NCBI GenBank assembly: GCA_030549335.1
Contig: CM060196.1
Coordinates: forward strand, 15,267,501-15,331,500
Direction of reading: 5' to 3'
DNA length: 64,000 bases
Origin: Pontederia crassipes
Lineage: Eukaryota; Streptophyta; Magnoliopsida; Commelinales; Pontederiaceae
Position 1 is the first letter of the stretch. Each line of letters begins with the position of its first letter. This document shows positions 43,931 through 55,717 of this stretch, piece after piece. Position numbers and translations under genes: made by a program. The notes under the pieces were generated by a model, which did no database searches, had not been told where the DNA came from, and worked only from the letters and a program-made list of their open reading frames with translations.

Positions 43931-45671
43931 GGAGAAGCGCATTACAATAATCCTCGGCCGATTTTTTTTATTCCACCTATTTTGAAGAATAAATTAAACA
44001 TATATCGTGGATCGCGCACGCGTTGTCCTTAATCTATCTCGTGTTTAATTATATTTCACATATTATCTATTTAATCCAAAAAGATTATCTATTTAATCCA
44101 AAAGGTAACTCACAACCAAACATAGCGCCCAAATGATTAGGATAGTTTACGGTTTACTTAGAAAATTAAAATGAAAAGACAAGAAAGAACTGACCTATGC
44201 AGGAGGGAGAAGAGAAAAATAAAGGGAGAAGGTATATGTGTCATCATAACTTTGTTAGCGGTGGAAGAACTTTGTTAATGGCAGAGATGGAGTGAACTTT
44301 TATACCTATGAAAGGAAGCTGAGTTTTGGATTTAAATTTTAGAAGTTTCTTATTATGAGAAAATTATGAAATGTCTTAGTTAGTAAAATTTAATAAAGGG
44401 GATAAGGACTATGAGAAAATTCTCAAGCCTATGTTTTAATAAACAATGATATGATATTAGTATGTCAAACCGCGAAGTTTATTAGCATCAACATTCGAAT
44501 AAAATGTCAAAAAGTAATAAAATTACTTTAAAATGATGTAGGCATTAACAACATATATTCGACGTCTTTAATCTTCCCAACAAAATGTGAGTTGAATGTA
44601 ACCGAAAAAAGAAAAAAAAGAGTTGAATACGCCAGGGAGGCAATATACATTGTCTTTCCTATCTGATCTCATACACCAACAAGTTAAGAAAAAAGTAAAA
44701 TTTAACCAAATTCCATAGTTGAATTTCAATTTAAGTACTATGATTGAAAACAACATTATTAGGTTTCTCGACGGAAATGCTTCTGGTGGGTATGGCCCGC
44801 ATTGAGATTGCTTGCTCAAGAATCACTAGTGTAAACACCTACAAAATAAAATGTCGAAGTATGAAGCATTGCAAAAATGAAAAGTTAGCAACTGCAATCA
44901 AACAAACTGCCTTTTCAGATAAGAAAAGAGATCCATGTTTAAAGAGAAACAGAAAGGCAGTCAAATTATGGAAAATGAACGAAATGTTACTAGTTGTGGA
45001 GATGACATTGCAATACTTTCAGAACTGGTATTAAAATGCACAATTCTTTCAAATTATGTAAGTTACATTTGTTCTGACAGTAGTGCAAATTGAAAGAAAA
45101 AAAAATTGGAATCATCTTGACAGGAGATCACTAAACTTGAAGCTTGGACCTTCATTTCAAGAAATCCATACCGCAGAAAATTAAGACTGGGTCACCACCA
45201 ATCTAGGGATTGAAAAAACAGAACTGTCAAATCTAAAGTATTTACAGCGCAAACCATTCGGGTCAAAAAACTTTATCTTGGGAAGAATCTAGCAAGGGAA
45301 ACTTCAATTCAGATTTGCAAATGACACCTGTGCTGAGAGGCAAACCACATCTTATGATTTAAATCTCATAGATGTATCTCAAGTTGGTTACTTTTAATAA
45401 AAAAAGATAAAGTTCATGACTTTTAGGGGAATAAAATTCACCAATTCGTGTTTAATCAAACTCATCAACTAGTGATGCACTGATGCATCTTCAACCAAAA
45501 TGCAAAAGTAAATTCACACCAAAAAGAGATGCAAAAGCAAATAGTGATGTGATACATCTCAGTTTAGGTGAAGTTATTCTGTTACCTAAATTTTGCACCA
45601 ATTAAATGAATTTTCCAGAGAAAAGCTAGGAAATGAAGATCACCTTTTCTTTCAAATTTTTTTTGCTGACC
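43931..45671. other. Intergenic region, including one copy of a dispersed duplication
   Basis: No gene supported. AT-rich; the open frame at 44744-45034 covers duplicated non-coding sequence. The 3' untranslated region of the NFD6-like gene probably lies at its upper end. Confidence 0.45.
44878..45192. repeat. Dispersed duplication, copy B (partner 38285-38540)
   Basis: The longer copy, with about 60 bp (44,940-45,000) absent from copy A. It lies 3' of the short-isoform stop of the NFD6-like gene. Which copy is ancestral is not clear. Confidence 0.88.
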
Positions 45672-47763
45672 TCATCTAGTATCATCTTTTCCTACAACAA
45701 AAGAAAGTGTTTTTTTATTCAACTAGATGAAAGAACTCAAAGAAAGTTATAATTCTTTCGTTAAAGTGAAAAACGCATGAGTTTTGTACAAGAAAGAACA
45801 AAAACACAAGTCAAAAATTGCTTTGAAAGAAATGTAAGGTATACTTTTTTGTCTTTTTTTTGTGTGTGTGGGTGTTGGGGGGACTGTACATCATTGACCT
45901 CATTTGTACATTTTCATAGCAGGATGACTTACATATTTGCCTAGGTCTTCAACAACAACAACAACAACAACAAAGCCTTATCCCACTAGGTGGGGTCGGC
46001 TACATGGATCATACGACGCCATTCCGCTCTATTAGTAACCAAACCTTCAGAACTTGCTTCAAACAAAAAAATATTTGCCTAGCTAATCCTTTTTCTAATA
46101 TATGTATATATAGATACATATATCTTCAGAACTTGCTGGAGTGGAAGCAATGAACACAAACACCAAAAACTTATGAGAGAACAATTCCTTCTTTTAATAT
46201 TTTAAAAAAAAATCTCACAAGAGAATTTGTTTTACAAGAACTGACATTATGTTTCAATGCACAAAAGTCTTATCTATGGCACTCCCTACATCAACAAACT
46301 AACAACCCTGTGAATTATTGCTACATGGTAACTGCAGTCCTATCCAATCAGTCTAATCAAAGCTCAGTCGAGATTCACTGAACAGTTTGGTTTGTTACTT
46401 ATCCATGCAATCATTCAGTCTTCAAATGCAAAAACTATTTTTTAACATATATTGGCTACTATGGTCTAGTGGGCTGTCCTAACAAACCATGAGAAATGTG
46501 AAACCCCTCATAATCTTAGCTTAATCAATTTTTGAAAGAATATAATGAGCCTATATCAAGTTAACAGAGAGGATGGGCATACTGATAAGTTTGGGCGAAA
46601 GCCTGGAGAAAGTTCAGTGGTACACATATAGGATTCCTAATGGCTGACATCAAAACAACATAGTAGGAGATTCAATGCAATGACACAGGTCGCTCCTTCC
46701 AATAATAGGTCTTCAGAAGGACCTGTCCAGATCAATAACAAATAGTAGGTCTTCATAGTATTACAAAGAAAGGTATGATTTGCTCTTTTAAACGGTTTTT
46801 CCCAGACTCCAAGATTGATGGACAGAAACAGAGGCACAGGGTAAATAAAACCTGACACTGTCCTCTAAAGATTGATTCTAGTGTGGAGCAAGTCAACTGA
46901 CTACCTTGCATTATGAGATTCTCCGAGAGCAATAAGAGGTTCTGCTTCTCGTGGCAAGGGTATCTGAAATGAATCAAGTTGCAAAATTAGTAGATTGTGT
47001 TTGATAAGTATGAGTTTAGCTCATAATTCACTGGGAGATGGAAAGCATGTGGTCTATCAAAAATCAGGAGGCAGATGTAGTTTAGGAAGTGGATATTTTT
47101 TCATATGCCTAATTACAAAATATTTGTGTTTTATTTACAGAAAGTAGCGACGGATTTGGACCTGATCAGTCAATGACCTTTGCACACATTTGCTAATCCA
47201 GACCACAAACTCCCACAACCCAACATATTTTCTCTTCTCTAAAGGATACATTGGTATGCTCTACAAACTATTCACATTCCGAGCAATCTATTGTCAACAT
47301 TCTATCAAGTCGCAACAAGAGCAAATAGAAAAAAAAAGATAAAAGGAACGAGATAATAAGCGAACGGAGCGGCCATTACCCTCCAAAAGGTAGCTATAGC
47401 TCCGGCGTGACACCGAGAGCAGCGAAGTCATAAGCGCATTGGATCTCGCGCTGTGCTCCGGCAGAAGCGACTCCGAACAGAAACTCAATACCATCACGGG
47501 CGACCTTCAAAGTTATATAACAAACCGATTTGATAAAATCTCTAAAGAAGTAAACAGAGATCAAAAGATTATATTTTTTTTTTGTGTTCCGGTGCGAAGA
47601 ATAACCTGAGAGAAGGAGAAAGAGCAGATGGGCGTCGACCGGGGAGGCGGCGAAGTGGAGGGTGGGCGGCGGTGGCTGGCCTCGCTGCGGCAGATGAGGC
47701 GGTGGCGCCGCGGAGGAGGGGAGACGAGGAGCGGAGAAGAGACCTGGCGGCGCTGCTGGCCAT
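45672..47763 (-). CDS. NFD6: NFD6-like small organellar protein, alternative last exons
   Basis: Exons: 47763-47606, 47504-47380, then either 45691-45672 (100 residues, ending EGKDDTR) or 46963-46911 (111 residues, ending EGDTLATRSRTSYCSRRIS). Arabidopsis NFD6 is a small chloroplast/mitochondrial protein needed for polar nuclear fusion; its biochemistry is unknown. The first exon is a typical presequence: MASSAARSLLRSSSPLL, Ala/Ser/Arg-rich with no acidic residues in the first 50. The second exon carries the family core: SPVMVLSFCSESLLPEHSA followed by NALMTSLLSVSRRSY. All donors and acceptors are GT-AG and in phase (2, then 1). The 45,672 end resembles the EGQDKTR-type tails I recall from relatives; the 46,911 end is in phase but less familiar. 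The large last intron holds a SINE. Family is likely; isoform use is inferred. Confidence 0.85.
45945..46070 (-). mobile_element. TTG-tailed SINE, truncated, with extra 5' sequence (copy 12)
   Basis: The AAC tail, hairpin block and CATTCCGCTCTATTAGTAAC end near 46,044. About 25 bp more follow before the second copy of the duplication ATATTTGCCTAG (45933-45944 and 46071-46082). The extra piece contains CTTCAGAACTTGCT, which also occurs at 46124-46137. This suggests patch copying from nearby DNA when the 5' end was joined. It lies in the last intron of the NFD6-like gene, same strand. Confidence 0.8.
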
Positions 47764-50700
47764 TTCCTTCTTCGGGTTTCCGGATTCAGATTCCGACGGG
47801 TTTGGTCATTTTAGGGTTTATAGGGGAAAAGGGGTTTAAATTTTTAAAATCAATAACAGTAATATTATTTATTTTAATTTATATATTTACGCCCTTTGCA
47901 TAATTCATTGTTAATTTTTACTTTTTACACGTGAATTTGATCCTAACAACAAATCTTACGAATTACACGACGGCACCAATAATAATAGTCATAATAATAC
48001 GACATGACACAATCTTAAATTATATAAAATTAATATTGATGATCATGCACTCAGAAAAATGTTATTAAATACCGCAGAACATTACTGTGTTTGGACAAAG
48101 GATCATTAAGGAAAAGAGAAGAGAATAAAAGGGAAGATTAATGGAGGGAAGGAAAGAGAATTGTTACATCCTAACTTGGGGTTGAAACAAAATGGAACAA
48201 ATGAAAAGGAATGGAGAAAAAAAAATGGAGATTCTCCTCCATTAAAATTTTATTCAAACAAGGAAAAAAAATTTTTACCTTCCCTTCCCCCTCTTTATCC
48301 TCCGTTCACCTCAATTCAATCATAGTGTTAAGTAAATATGTTCGATTTGTATACATTATTATTATTAATTATATTTATCATTTTAAAAAAATATTATTAA
48401 TGAACATAATTATTTTCTATAATTTATTATGTTTTGAAAATATTTTTAAAATGTTATTAATTATTCTCTGAGTTATTATTAAAGTAAGATAAAGTGTGGT
48501 GTAATATGTAGCAGATAAATTTTGATTGTACCGATTTTTCCAATTTTATTCTCTAATTTTACTTCATCATCGGATTATTCTTCAACTATTAATTTTTTTC
48601 ACCGACATAATTTATCGATGATTTACTGACATGACATATTATTAAAAATAAAAATATTAAAATAATAATTAAAATTTAAAAATTGGGACACTCTCCCTCT
48701 CCCTTCGGCAGCTACGCGTCGACCGCAGCCGAAGGGAGAGGAGGAGGGGGCCCTCCTCATACGAAAAGGGGGTGGGGGCGCATTCTATGTTGAGTTGGTT
48801 GGCTCCTTCCTCTCTCCTCTTCATCATCGGGTAGAAGGAGAGGAGCGCCACTAACGTCACGTGCGTCGGCGAGCGCAAAAAGGGAGCATTGGCTCCACCG
48901 TGTGCTCACTGACGAGCTTGCAGAGGGGGTTCGACAACTCCCTTTTTGTGCTCGCAAAGAAAAAGGGAGGCATGAGCCCTCTCATTTTTATTTTACTTTT
49001 CCATGGCTTGATAGGTAAATTGATCAAAAAATTGTCTGTGTGTGATGAAAAGAGTAGTGGGTGAAAGAAATTGATAATTGGAGGCTAATCTAATTAGAAA
49101 ATAAAGTTAGAGGATATAATTGAAAAAAATGTTAAAGTGAAAGAGTATTTAGTGAAATTTATACAATATGTAACACACATAAATTGAACTATAGATTTTT
49201 TTTCCATAACTTCAATATCAATAATTTGTAAATTAATAAAATTTTTCTATATATATGAGTGCTCCGACCTTGATTTGTCACATATTTTTTTTACTTTTAG
49301 TGACATATGAAGAGTTGATTAAAATGATAAAAGAAAGTATTTGATCTTTATATCATCACCATTGGATGAAACTCAATGGCTCCTGGGTAGATTATTTCAT
49401 TTTTACAAAATTATATAAAATTTGAAAGTTAATTTTGTTGTGCTAGGGAAATGCACAGTACATATTATGTAAGATCATGTGCTATATATTTTAAGTTTTA
49501 TATAATAAATATTTCATTACATTATATTTATTTATAATTAATGTTCTATATGATTATGCTCAATGATAAGTCGATGTTGATTTGATAATCTTTCTTTTAT
49601 TCTGAAGCAAATCATCTTTCATTGATGCAGCCACTAGTGCATGATGTTCAACCTATTCCACTCCATCCATTGAGCGTTCGTTGACTTTTTGCAAGGGTGT
49701 TCATTTCAGAGGACACTTTATTAGCAAATGAATAGCAATAGTGTATAAATGAACTTGATGTGGAGAATGTCTAGAAACATGACCGAACGGTATTGTGCAT
49801 GCATTTGTAAAAGAATTAGGCATTATATAAGAGCAAAATACATGCAAATCAGTACTAGAAATATATACATGAATTCACCACATCATAATTATATTAGTTA
49901 TAGAAGATGAGTGTAAAAATTTTGGACATGATTCTTTGAACATCTTATTGATGCAACTAGAACTCATCAAGAGATGAGATATGTTTTTATATCTTATTGA
50001 TGCAAAAGGTATAATAATGTTGTTATTATTGTTTGTTAATATTACTTATATGTTTAATTCACTTATGTATTATAATAATATTATTACTATTCTTGTTAAT
50101 AGGGACTACTGTAAATATTTGCAAAGTTAATGTCTGAAGAGACACCTAACCTATAACTTTAAGACAAAAATTTAAGGATAACGAATTGGAGATGTGATCA
50201 TGATAAGCAACCGATGCATACATTAAAGAAGAGTGAAAACATGCAATTGACACTAATTCTCAAACTCATAATTACTTCATGAAGTAGTCACCCAAAAATT
50301 AGTTTATATCACTTTTTTGTAAAAGTCAAAATATGATTTGATATTTTTTAATCATTTAATTGAGAAGGAATCACGTGAAAAACTTATTCTCGCAATGTTA
50401 CAAATAATATGTTGACAACTAATGATAAGGCACAATAAAAAAAGAATGGGCCAAGACTTCGTGTACTCAAATATGTCTACAAATTATGAGTAGGCTTCAA
50501 AAGATAAGATGGTAGGAATATGCCATGAAGTATTAGTTGTAGGTGAAGGAAAATTTTAAGTACTTAGTGATAGAAATTTTTATTGTGCATGTAGGAACCA
50601 CGAGTTGTTCTTGTAGGATATGAGATATAACATGAATTCTATGTAAACATGCTTGTACAATCATCTTTTTTTATAGAAGATGTTGTGAAGATTTTGTACA

Positions 50701-52218
50701 TTCATTTTACTCTATTGAAAATTACAAGGTGGCATATTATGATATTACATGTCCTATTACAGATGAAATGCAATGGAACACATTGAATAAGAATCATTGC
50801 AACCATCTATTATTTTAAAAAGATCAGGACAACCCAATAACCAAAGAAAAGAAGGCTACAGACGAACTTAAAAGGACTATAAAAGTAATGAAAGAATACA
50901 CTTAAAAATCTCAATTGTGATAATTACAGAAGAATGGTCACGATATCTTATCTTATAATAAGCTTATGAAAAGCAATGATACGAGAATGAAGGTACACCT
51001 ATACTTAATTTATCATTTATATATTGTGTTTAAACTTCAAAATATTAAAATGATAATACCACTTCTCTATTGATATGATGCACCTAATATGAGAAAAGGA
51101 AAGGAAAACTTTAATGATGTTTTTAAGACAAAGAAATAAAAAGAAATTGTCATTCATATCCAAATATGTGTTTAATAATGGCTTAATTAATTTCACTTAT
51201 TACACATGATGTGCTTAGTGACATGTATCATTTTATATGGTTTCATATGTCCTGGCGCAGAAGCTAAATTCACTTTTTCAATTGGAGTTAGGAAAAACAA
51301 GACATATGTGAAATGAGTATTGAAGTATTGAAGCATGTAACAGTATTGTATGGCAACATCATTTTCACTCAAGTTTATACAAATAATTCACATGTTAAAC
51401 TTGCAAACTGAACTGGTGATGTTTGTGATGTTTGTCTGTGTAATGCTTATGTTTTTTTTTATCATGCACTTGTCCTTAGCAATTCAAGTGCACCTTTTAA
51501 TATAATTCAATAGTTACATTATGTTTTGTATACAACTAAATAGATTCTTAATGAGTTAACTTGGGCCATGTAGTAGTTCATCTTTTGAAATTTCTTTTAT
51601 AACTATGAAAGTGGTATATGCGATTATCAATATGATATTAGTTATCAAATATTTATCAATATTCGTATTTGATTCTCACTTTTAATATGAATTTACACAT
51701 GTTGTGAAACACATCCAAAGTGAATAAATAGATAACAAAGTTGCTAGCCTCATCATAATACAATCTTAGTTAGTTTCTGTAATATAATGCTCCATTATAA
51801 TTTCAAATGTATTATGATAGAGATGACAATTCATTACTCCCTTTAAAATTACAACTAATGACAATTACAGTAACAAAGTTAATAATAATAAATAACAAAA
51901 TATAACATCCTGACTCATTCTTGACTTTATAATTAATGCCTCTTGCTTCAACTATATTTTTCATTAGTGTATAATTGAAAATTTTCAAATATTTTTTATA
52001 TTCTTCATCTAGATTTTCTAATCGAATAATTCATCTTTTGACTTTATAATTTTGTCCTTGAACTTTGTTATTCTGTCAAGAACTCAATTACCTCAAGCCA
52101 TACCCTTCGAACAAGTCGACAAATCAACCCACTTGAAAAATCAGCATATAGAATCTTATCCTTTGTAGTCATGATATCCAATTAAACATCGACCAATATT
52201 GTCCTTATTAAATGGATA
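47764..52218. other. Long intergenic region
   Basis: The first 80 bp are the NFD6-like upstream flank. Between 48,660 and 49,000 there is a GC-rich island with small inverted repeats. From 49,060 to 52,200 the sequence is AT-rich with no gene or recognisable element; open frames are short and scattered. A few words recur (TTATTGATGCAA near 49,950 and 49,997) without clear structure. Confidence 0.45.
48697..48740. repeat. Perfect 13-bp inverted repeat in a GC-rich island
   Basis: CTCTCCCTTCGGC (48697-48709) and GCCGAAGGGAGAG (48728-48740) surround an 18-nt loop. A second inverted pair, GAGGAGGG and CCCTCCTC, follows at 48741-48758. Probably a scrap of a mobile element like the fold-back at 6.5 kb, but no sequence identity was established. 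Confidence 0.7.
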
Positions 52219-53135
52219 TTTTGTGTAACATCTAGAAAGGAATCAAACAAAAAAAAAAGGGAAAACAGCCTGGCCGCACAAGGCCCAAGCCCATGTGCAC
52301 CCAGCCTAGAAGCCCACACGTAACTAACCTAAGTGCTACAGTGCCCTAACACTTTTTCCCCCACCTAATGCCAGCCGAAAGTTGCCCAAGACCCCACTCT
52401 GCTACAGTAACCCCCATCTCCTCTCTCCCTCCAAACCTCCATTCGGCCAGCAGGGAAAGGGAGCTCCATTTCTGCTACAGTAAACCACCATGATTTGTCC
52501 ATTGGTCCATAGCAAGCTCTCTTACCATTTCTCTCTCTCTCCATTTGATTATAAGCAATGGATTTGCTCACCTTTTCCTCTCTTAATCACCATGACACTC
52601 CCATTAGAGTCTTTGGAACTAGAGGAAGAAGGAAGAAATTAGGAATTAGAAATTAGGACATAAGCTAAGCAAGGTATGTTTGAGGGGATCCTAAATCTAA
52701 TCACTCCTTAATGATGTATGTTGTGTGGAATAAGAGATTTTAAGACCACACTAAGTCTTATTAAAGTATGATTAGGGATTATGCATTTCTTACTACATGT
52801 TACATTAGGGTACTATATTATTGCTAATCATGATTTGAATGCATGATGCTTCATGTATTGTTATTATGCTTATTATCATATTGCTAATCATGTTTAGGGT
52901 TATGATGTTCATTATCACTTGCATTAGCTCATCATGAAATCTTGTAAAGTTTATGTACAAATTATAAGTGTGATTAGCATGTTGAATGCCTTATGTGGAA
53001 ATCTCATTATGTTTCACGAGTAGAATGCTAAGAATGTTAAGAAATATCTTATATGATGTTTGGAAGTCAAAATTGGTTCAATATGTTAATGTACAAAAGA
53101 TTTGGGAAAGAAACCATGTAAAAATTGGATGTCTG

Positions 53136-53650
53136 CCGTCTCAGAACGGACGACCGATTTCGTATCGGCCGACCGTTCTGGAAGGGCAGACACATTCTGT
53201 GATTAGCGGGCGACCAAACACCCTGTTTTGGTCGTCCGATAATAATATAAAGGTCAATCGATACACTAACGGTCGTCCGATATGTGTAGTCGAGACATTC
53301 GACACATTTTGTGATTAGCGGAGGTCCAAACACTTCGATTCGGTCATCCGAAAAGTCAAGTACCGATCGATCGATACCCAAGACGGTCGCCCGATATGTG
53401 TAGCCAAAATAGTCGAAACATTCTGTGATTAGCGGACGAATCGAAATCTATTTTTGGTCATCCGAAAGACCTATAACGGTCGATCGATATACGAGCGGTC
53501 GTCCGTTTCAGATAGTCATCACATTCTGTGATTAGCGGATGAACCGAACGCCCATTTCGATCGTCCGAAAGAACCATAACGGTCGACCGATAATCCGACT
53601 GGTCGTCCGATATAAGACCAATGGTCGACCGTTACCCAAAATGGTCGTTC
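53136..53650. repeat. Tandem array with GGTCGTCCGAT-like palindromes
   Basis: Four units of about 105-115 bp begin at about 53190, 53303, 53417 and 53520, each with CATTCTGTGATTAGCGG (one with TTTTG). Each then carries a GGTCGTCCGA or GGTCATCCGA word, an ACGGTCGATCGATA word and a CGGTCGTCCG word. Two extra palindromes precede the array and two or three follow it. Confidence 0.88.
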
Positions 53651-53844
53651 GTTTCTAGAGGATGATTGGTTATATTTGAATGTCCACACTTAGCATGATT
53701 TGAAATTATTATGACCTTAAATAGGATTAAAATATGCAACATGTATTAAATGATTGGATGTATTGATGAACATGATTAAAAGACGGATTGATGAAGGTGT
53801 GACCTTTTTATGACTCGAGACCAATCGGTACCCTATATGTAAGA

Positions 53845-53960
53845 CTCCACCGACGGGTGGAGGAAGACCTCATTGGCGAATGAGGGTAACGACCTCATTG
53901 ACGAATGAGGGTAATGACCTCTTCTACAGAAGAGGGTTATGACTTCACCTACGGGTGAGG
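53845..53960. repeat. Row of five covarying tetraloop hairpins
   Basis: Five inverted repeats, each with a 7-bp stem and a 4-nt loop: stems 53845-53851/53856-53862, 53868-53874/53879-53885, 53893-53899/53904-53910, 53918-53924/53929-53935 and 53943-53949/53954-53960. Loops are GACG, GGCG, GACG, TACA and TACG. The last four are exactly 25 bp apart. Stem bases differ between units, but pairing is kept (ATT/AAT, TTC/GAA, ACC/GGT). Confidence 0.93.
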
Positions 53961-54903
53961 ATTACGATTTATGAGTCATCATCCTTCTCAATCGACAAGA
54001 TAAGAAATCATTTAAGTAAAGATGAAAGACGAAAAGATGAATGATGAATGACATGGAACATAAAGTTGAAGACGATAAGGATGTATGAAGAAGTATGCAC
54101 CTATGAGGATGCAATATGAATGTTCACTTGACACATCATATGATGTCATCAACAAAGATGACCAAGTAAAGTAAGATAAGATCATGATATGCAATAGCAT
54201 AATGATAGGAATGATGATAAATTATGATATGCATGATCTAAAGATTATGATGTTACATGTTATCTTATCTTGCCATGATAATATGCTCACATGCCATATA
54301 GTATGCATAAGTAGCACATATCATGCATGTGACTTATGTTTTATGATGATGAAATGCATATGTCATGACATATAGAATCATGTTATAAGATCATAGCATG
54401 CATGGGCTTCAACATACTCTAATGGAAAAAATCCCCTGCACCCCATAGATCCGTACAGGCATGGAGGAGGCTTAAGTTCGGCGACGAGGGCCTCGTGATG
54501 ATGATATTGTACATGGGTCTGTCGGGCTATAGCCCAAGTTATCTACTTCTTTTATGTCATGACGATGAATTTTGTTAAGAGTGTTTTATGTAAGGCTTAT
54601 GGGCCTTATTGAGTCATGTACTCCACTTGAACTCATTTATATATGATGAACCCTCTATTAGGTATACATTAGAGCCTATTAGGGCAATGGGCCAGTATTA
54701 TGCATCTTGGAATTTTATTTACTCATGAAGTCTTTCGCTGTTAATGAAAATGATGTTTTACGATGTTATTGTTTACGTTTGATATTATTATATTTCCGCT
54801 GTAATGTTTTATGAAATTAGGTCACGTCAAGGTCAAAGTGACGCCGCCTAGAGTTCGACAAAAAATTTAATTTGGAGCTGAATTTTGGAGTCGTTACATT
54901 TTG

Positions 54904-55717
54904 CTTCTGAATTCATTCCACAATAGTACATTGGTTTAACTTCATATACATTAACACAATACAGAAGTTGATAATTTGCACAATTACTTCGAAAACTATT
55001 GAAAATTGAAGACAACTTAAAAAAAACTTTAAACCAGAGAAAAATGAGTAAAAGTTAAGGTTTAGGATTTATAAATTATGTATATGAAATAAAGGTACTC
55101 AACTAAATACCAGAGTAGATCGTCGGGAAAAAATATAGATCAAAGCCTAGGGTTTCATAAGTTTGAACAAACACAGATCGAAATTGTGGGATTTTCCATT
55201 TTACTTTTGGTCCGAGCACAAAAGGAGATTAAAGAAAGACGTTTTTTTATTTGATGAAAGGATATTTTAGTTTTTTCATAAATAAAGAGATAAAAAATAT
55301 AAACTTAATAAAATCTGACGAAAATAATTAAATGAAAATCGTGATAAATTTATGCACGTTATATGATTAATTCTTATTTAAAATTGACGTTGAAAGAAGG
55401 TTTATTAAAATAACTCCATAAACATAATTAAAGTTTAAACAATAAAAATATTTATTTCCTCAAAAAGTTTTATTTCTTTTCTGCACCTTATTTTCAGTAA
55501 AAGGCACTGTTTACAGCGGCTCGAAAAAGAAGAAAGAAAACAAAATGTGAAAGAAACAGAGAAGAAAATTAACTCGAATCACACGCTGCTTCCGGCTCTC
55601 CGCCTCCCCCGCCGTCTCCAGCTCCACCATCTCCACCCGTCTTTCCCCCACTCTGCACCCATTTCCGCCGCGCCCCACCATCACATCGATCCCAGACAAG
55701 GAGGAGGAGGAGGAGAG
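54904..55717. other. Upstream region of the 148-residue gene
   Basis: AT-rich to about 55,500. The last 150 bp, rich in CCGCC and CTCCACC words, are the probable leader. No other gene was seen. Confidence 0.5.

Larger units (their letters stand above)
52224..54898. mobile_element. Solo LTR, about 2.7 kb (family B)
   Basis: Starts TGTAACATC and ends GTCGTTACA, with a perfect 5-bp duplication, TTTTG, at 52219-52223 and 54899-54903. No gag, pol or second LTR. Layout: GC-balanced start (52,260-52,560), AT-rich part, the GGTCGTCCGAT repeat array (53,136-53,650), the hairpin row (53,845-53,960), an ATGATATGCAT-rich part (54,000-54,400) and a 3' part with CCCTGCACCCCATAGATCCG. It shares ends and the palindrome theme with the LTR at 24.5 kb but has little continuous identity, so the two are relatives rather than recent copies. 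Confidence 0.87.

Noticed and set aside
47582-47903. Plus-strand open frames of 85 and 91 residues
   Set aside because: Antisense to the presequence exon of the NFD6-like gene; the minus strand has the family features and splice sites.
53190-53630. CRISPR-like regularly spaced repeats
   Set aside because: The units are diverged, about 110 bp, lie inside a plant solo LTR with a target duplication, and no cas genes exist in this eukaryotic sequence.
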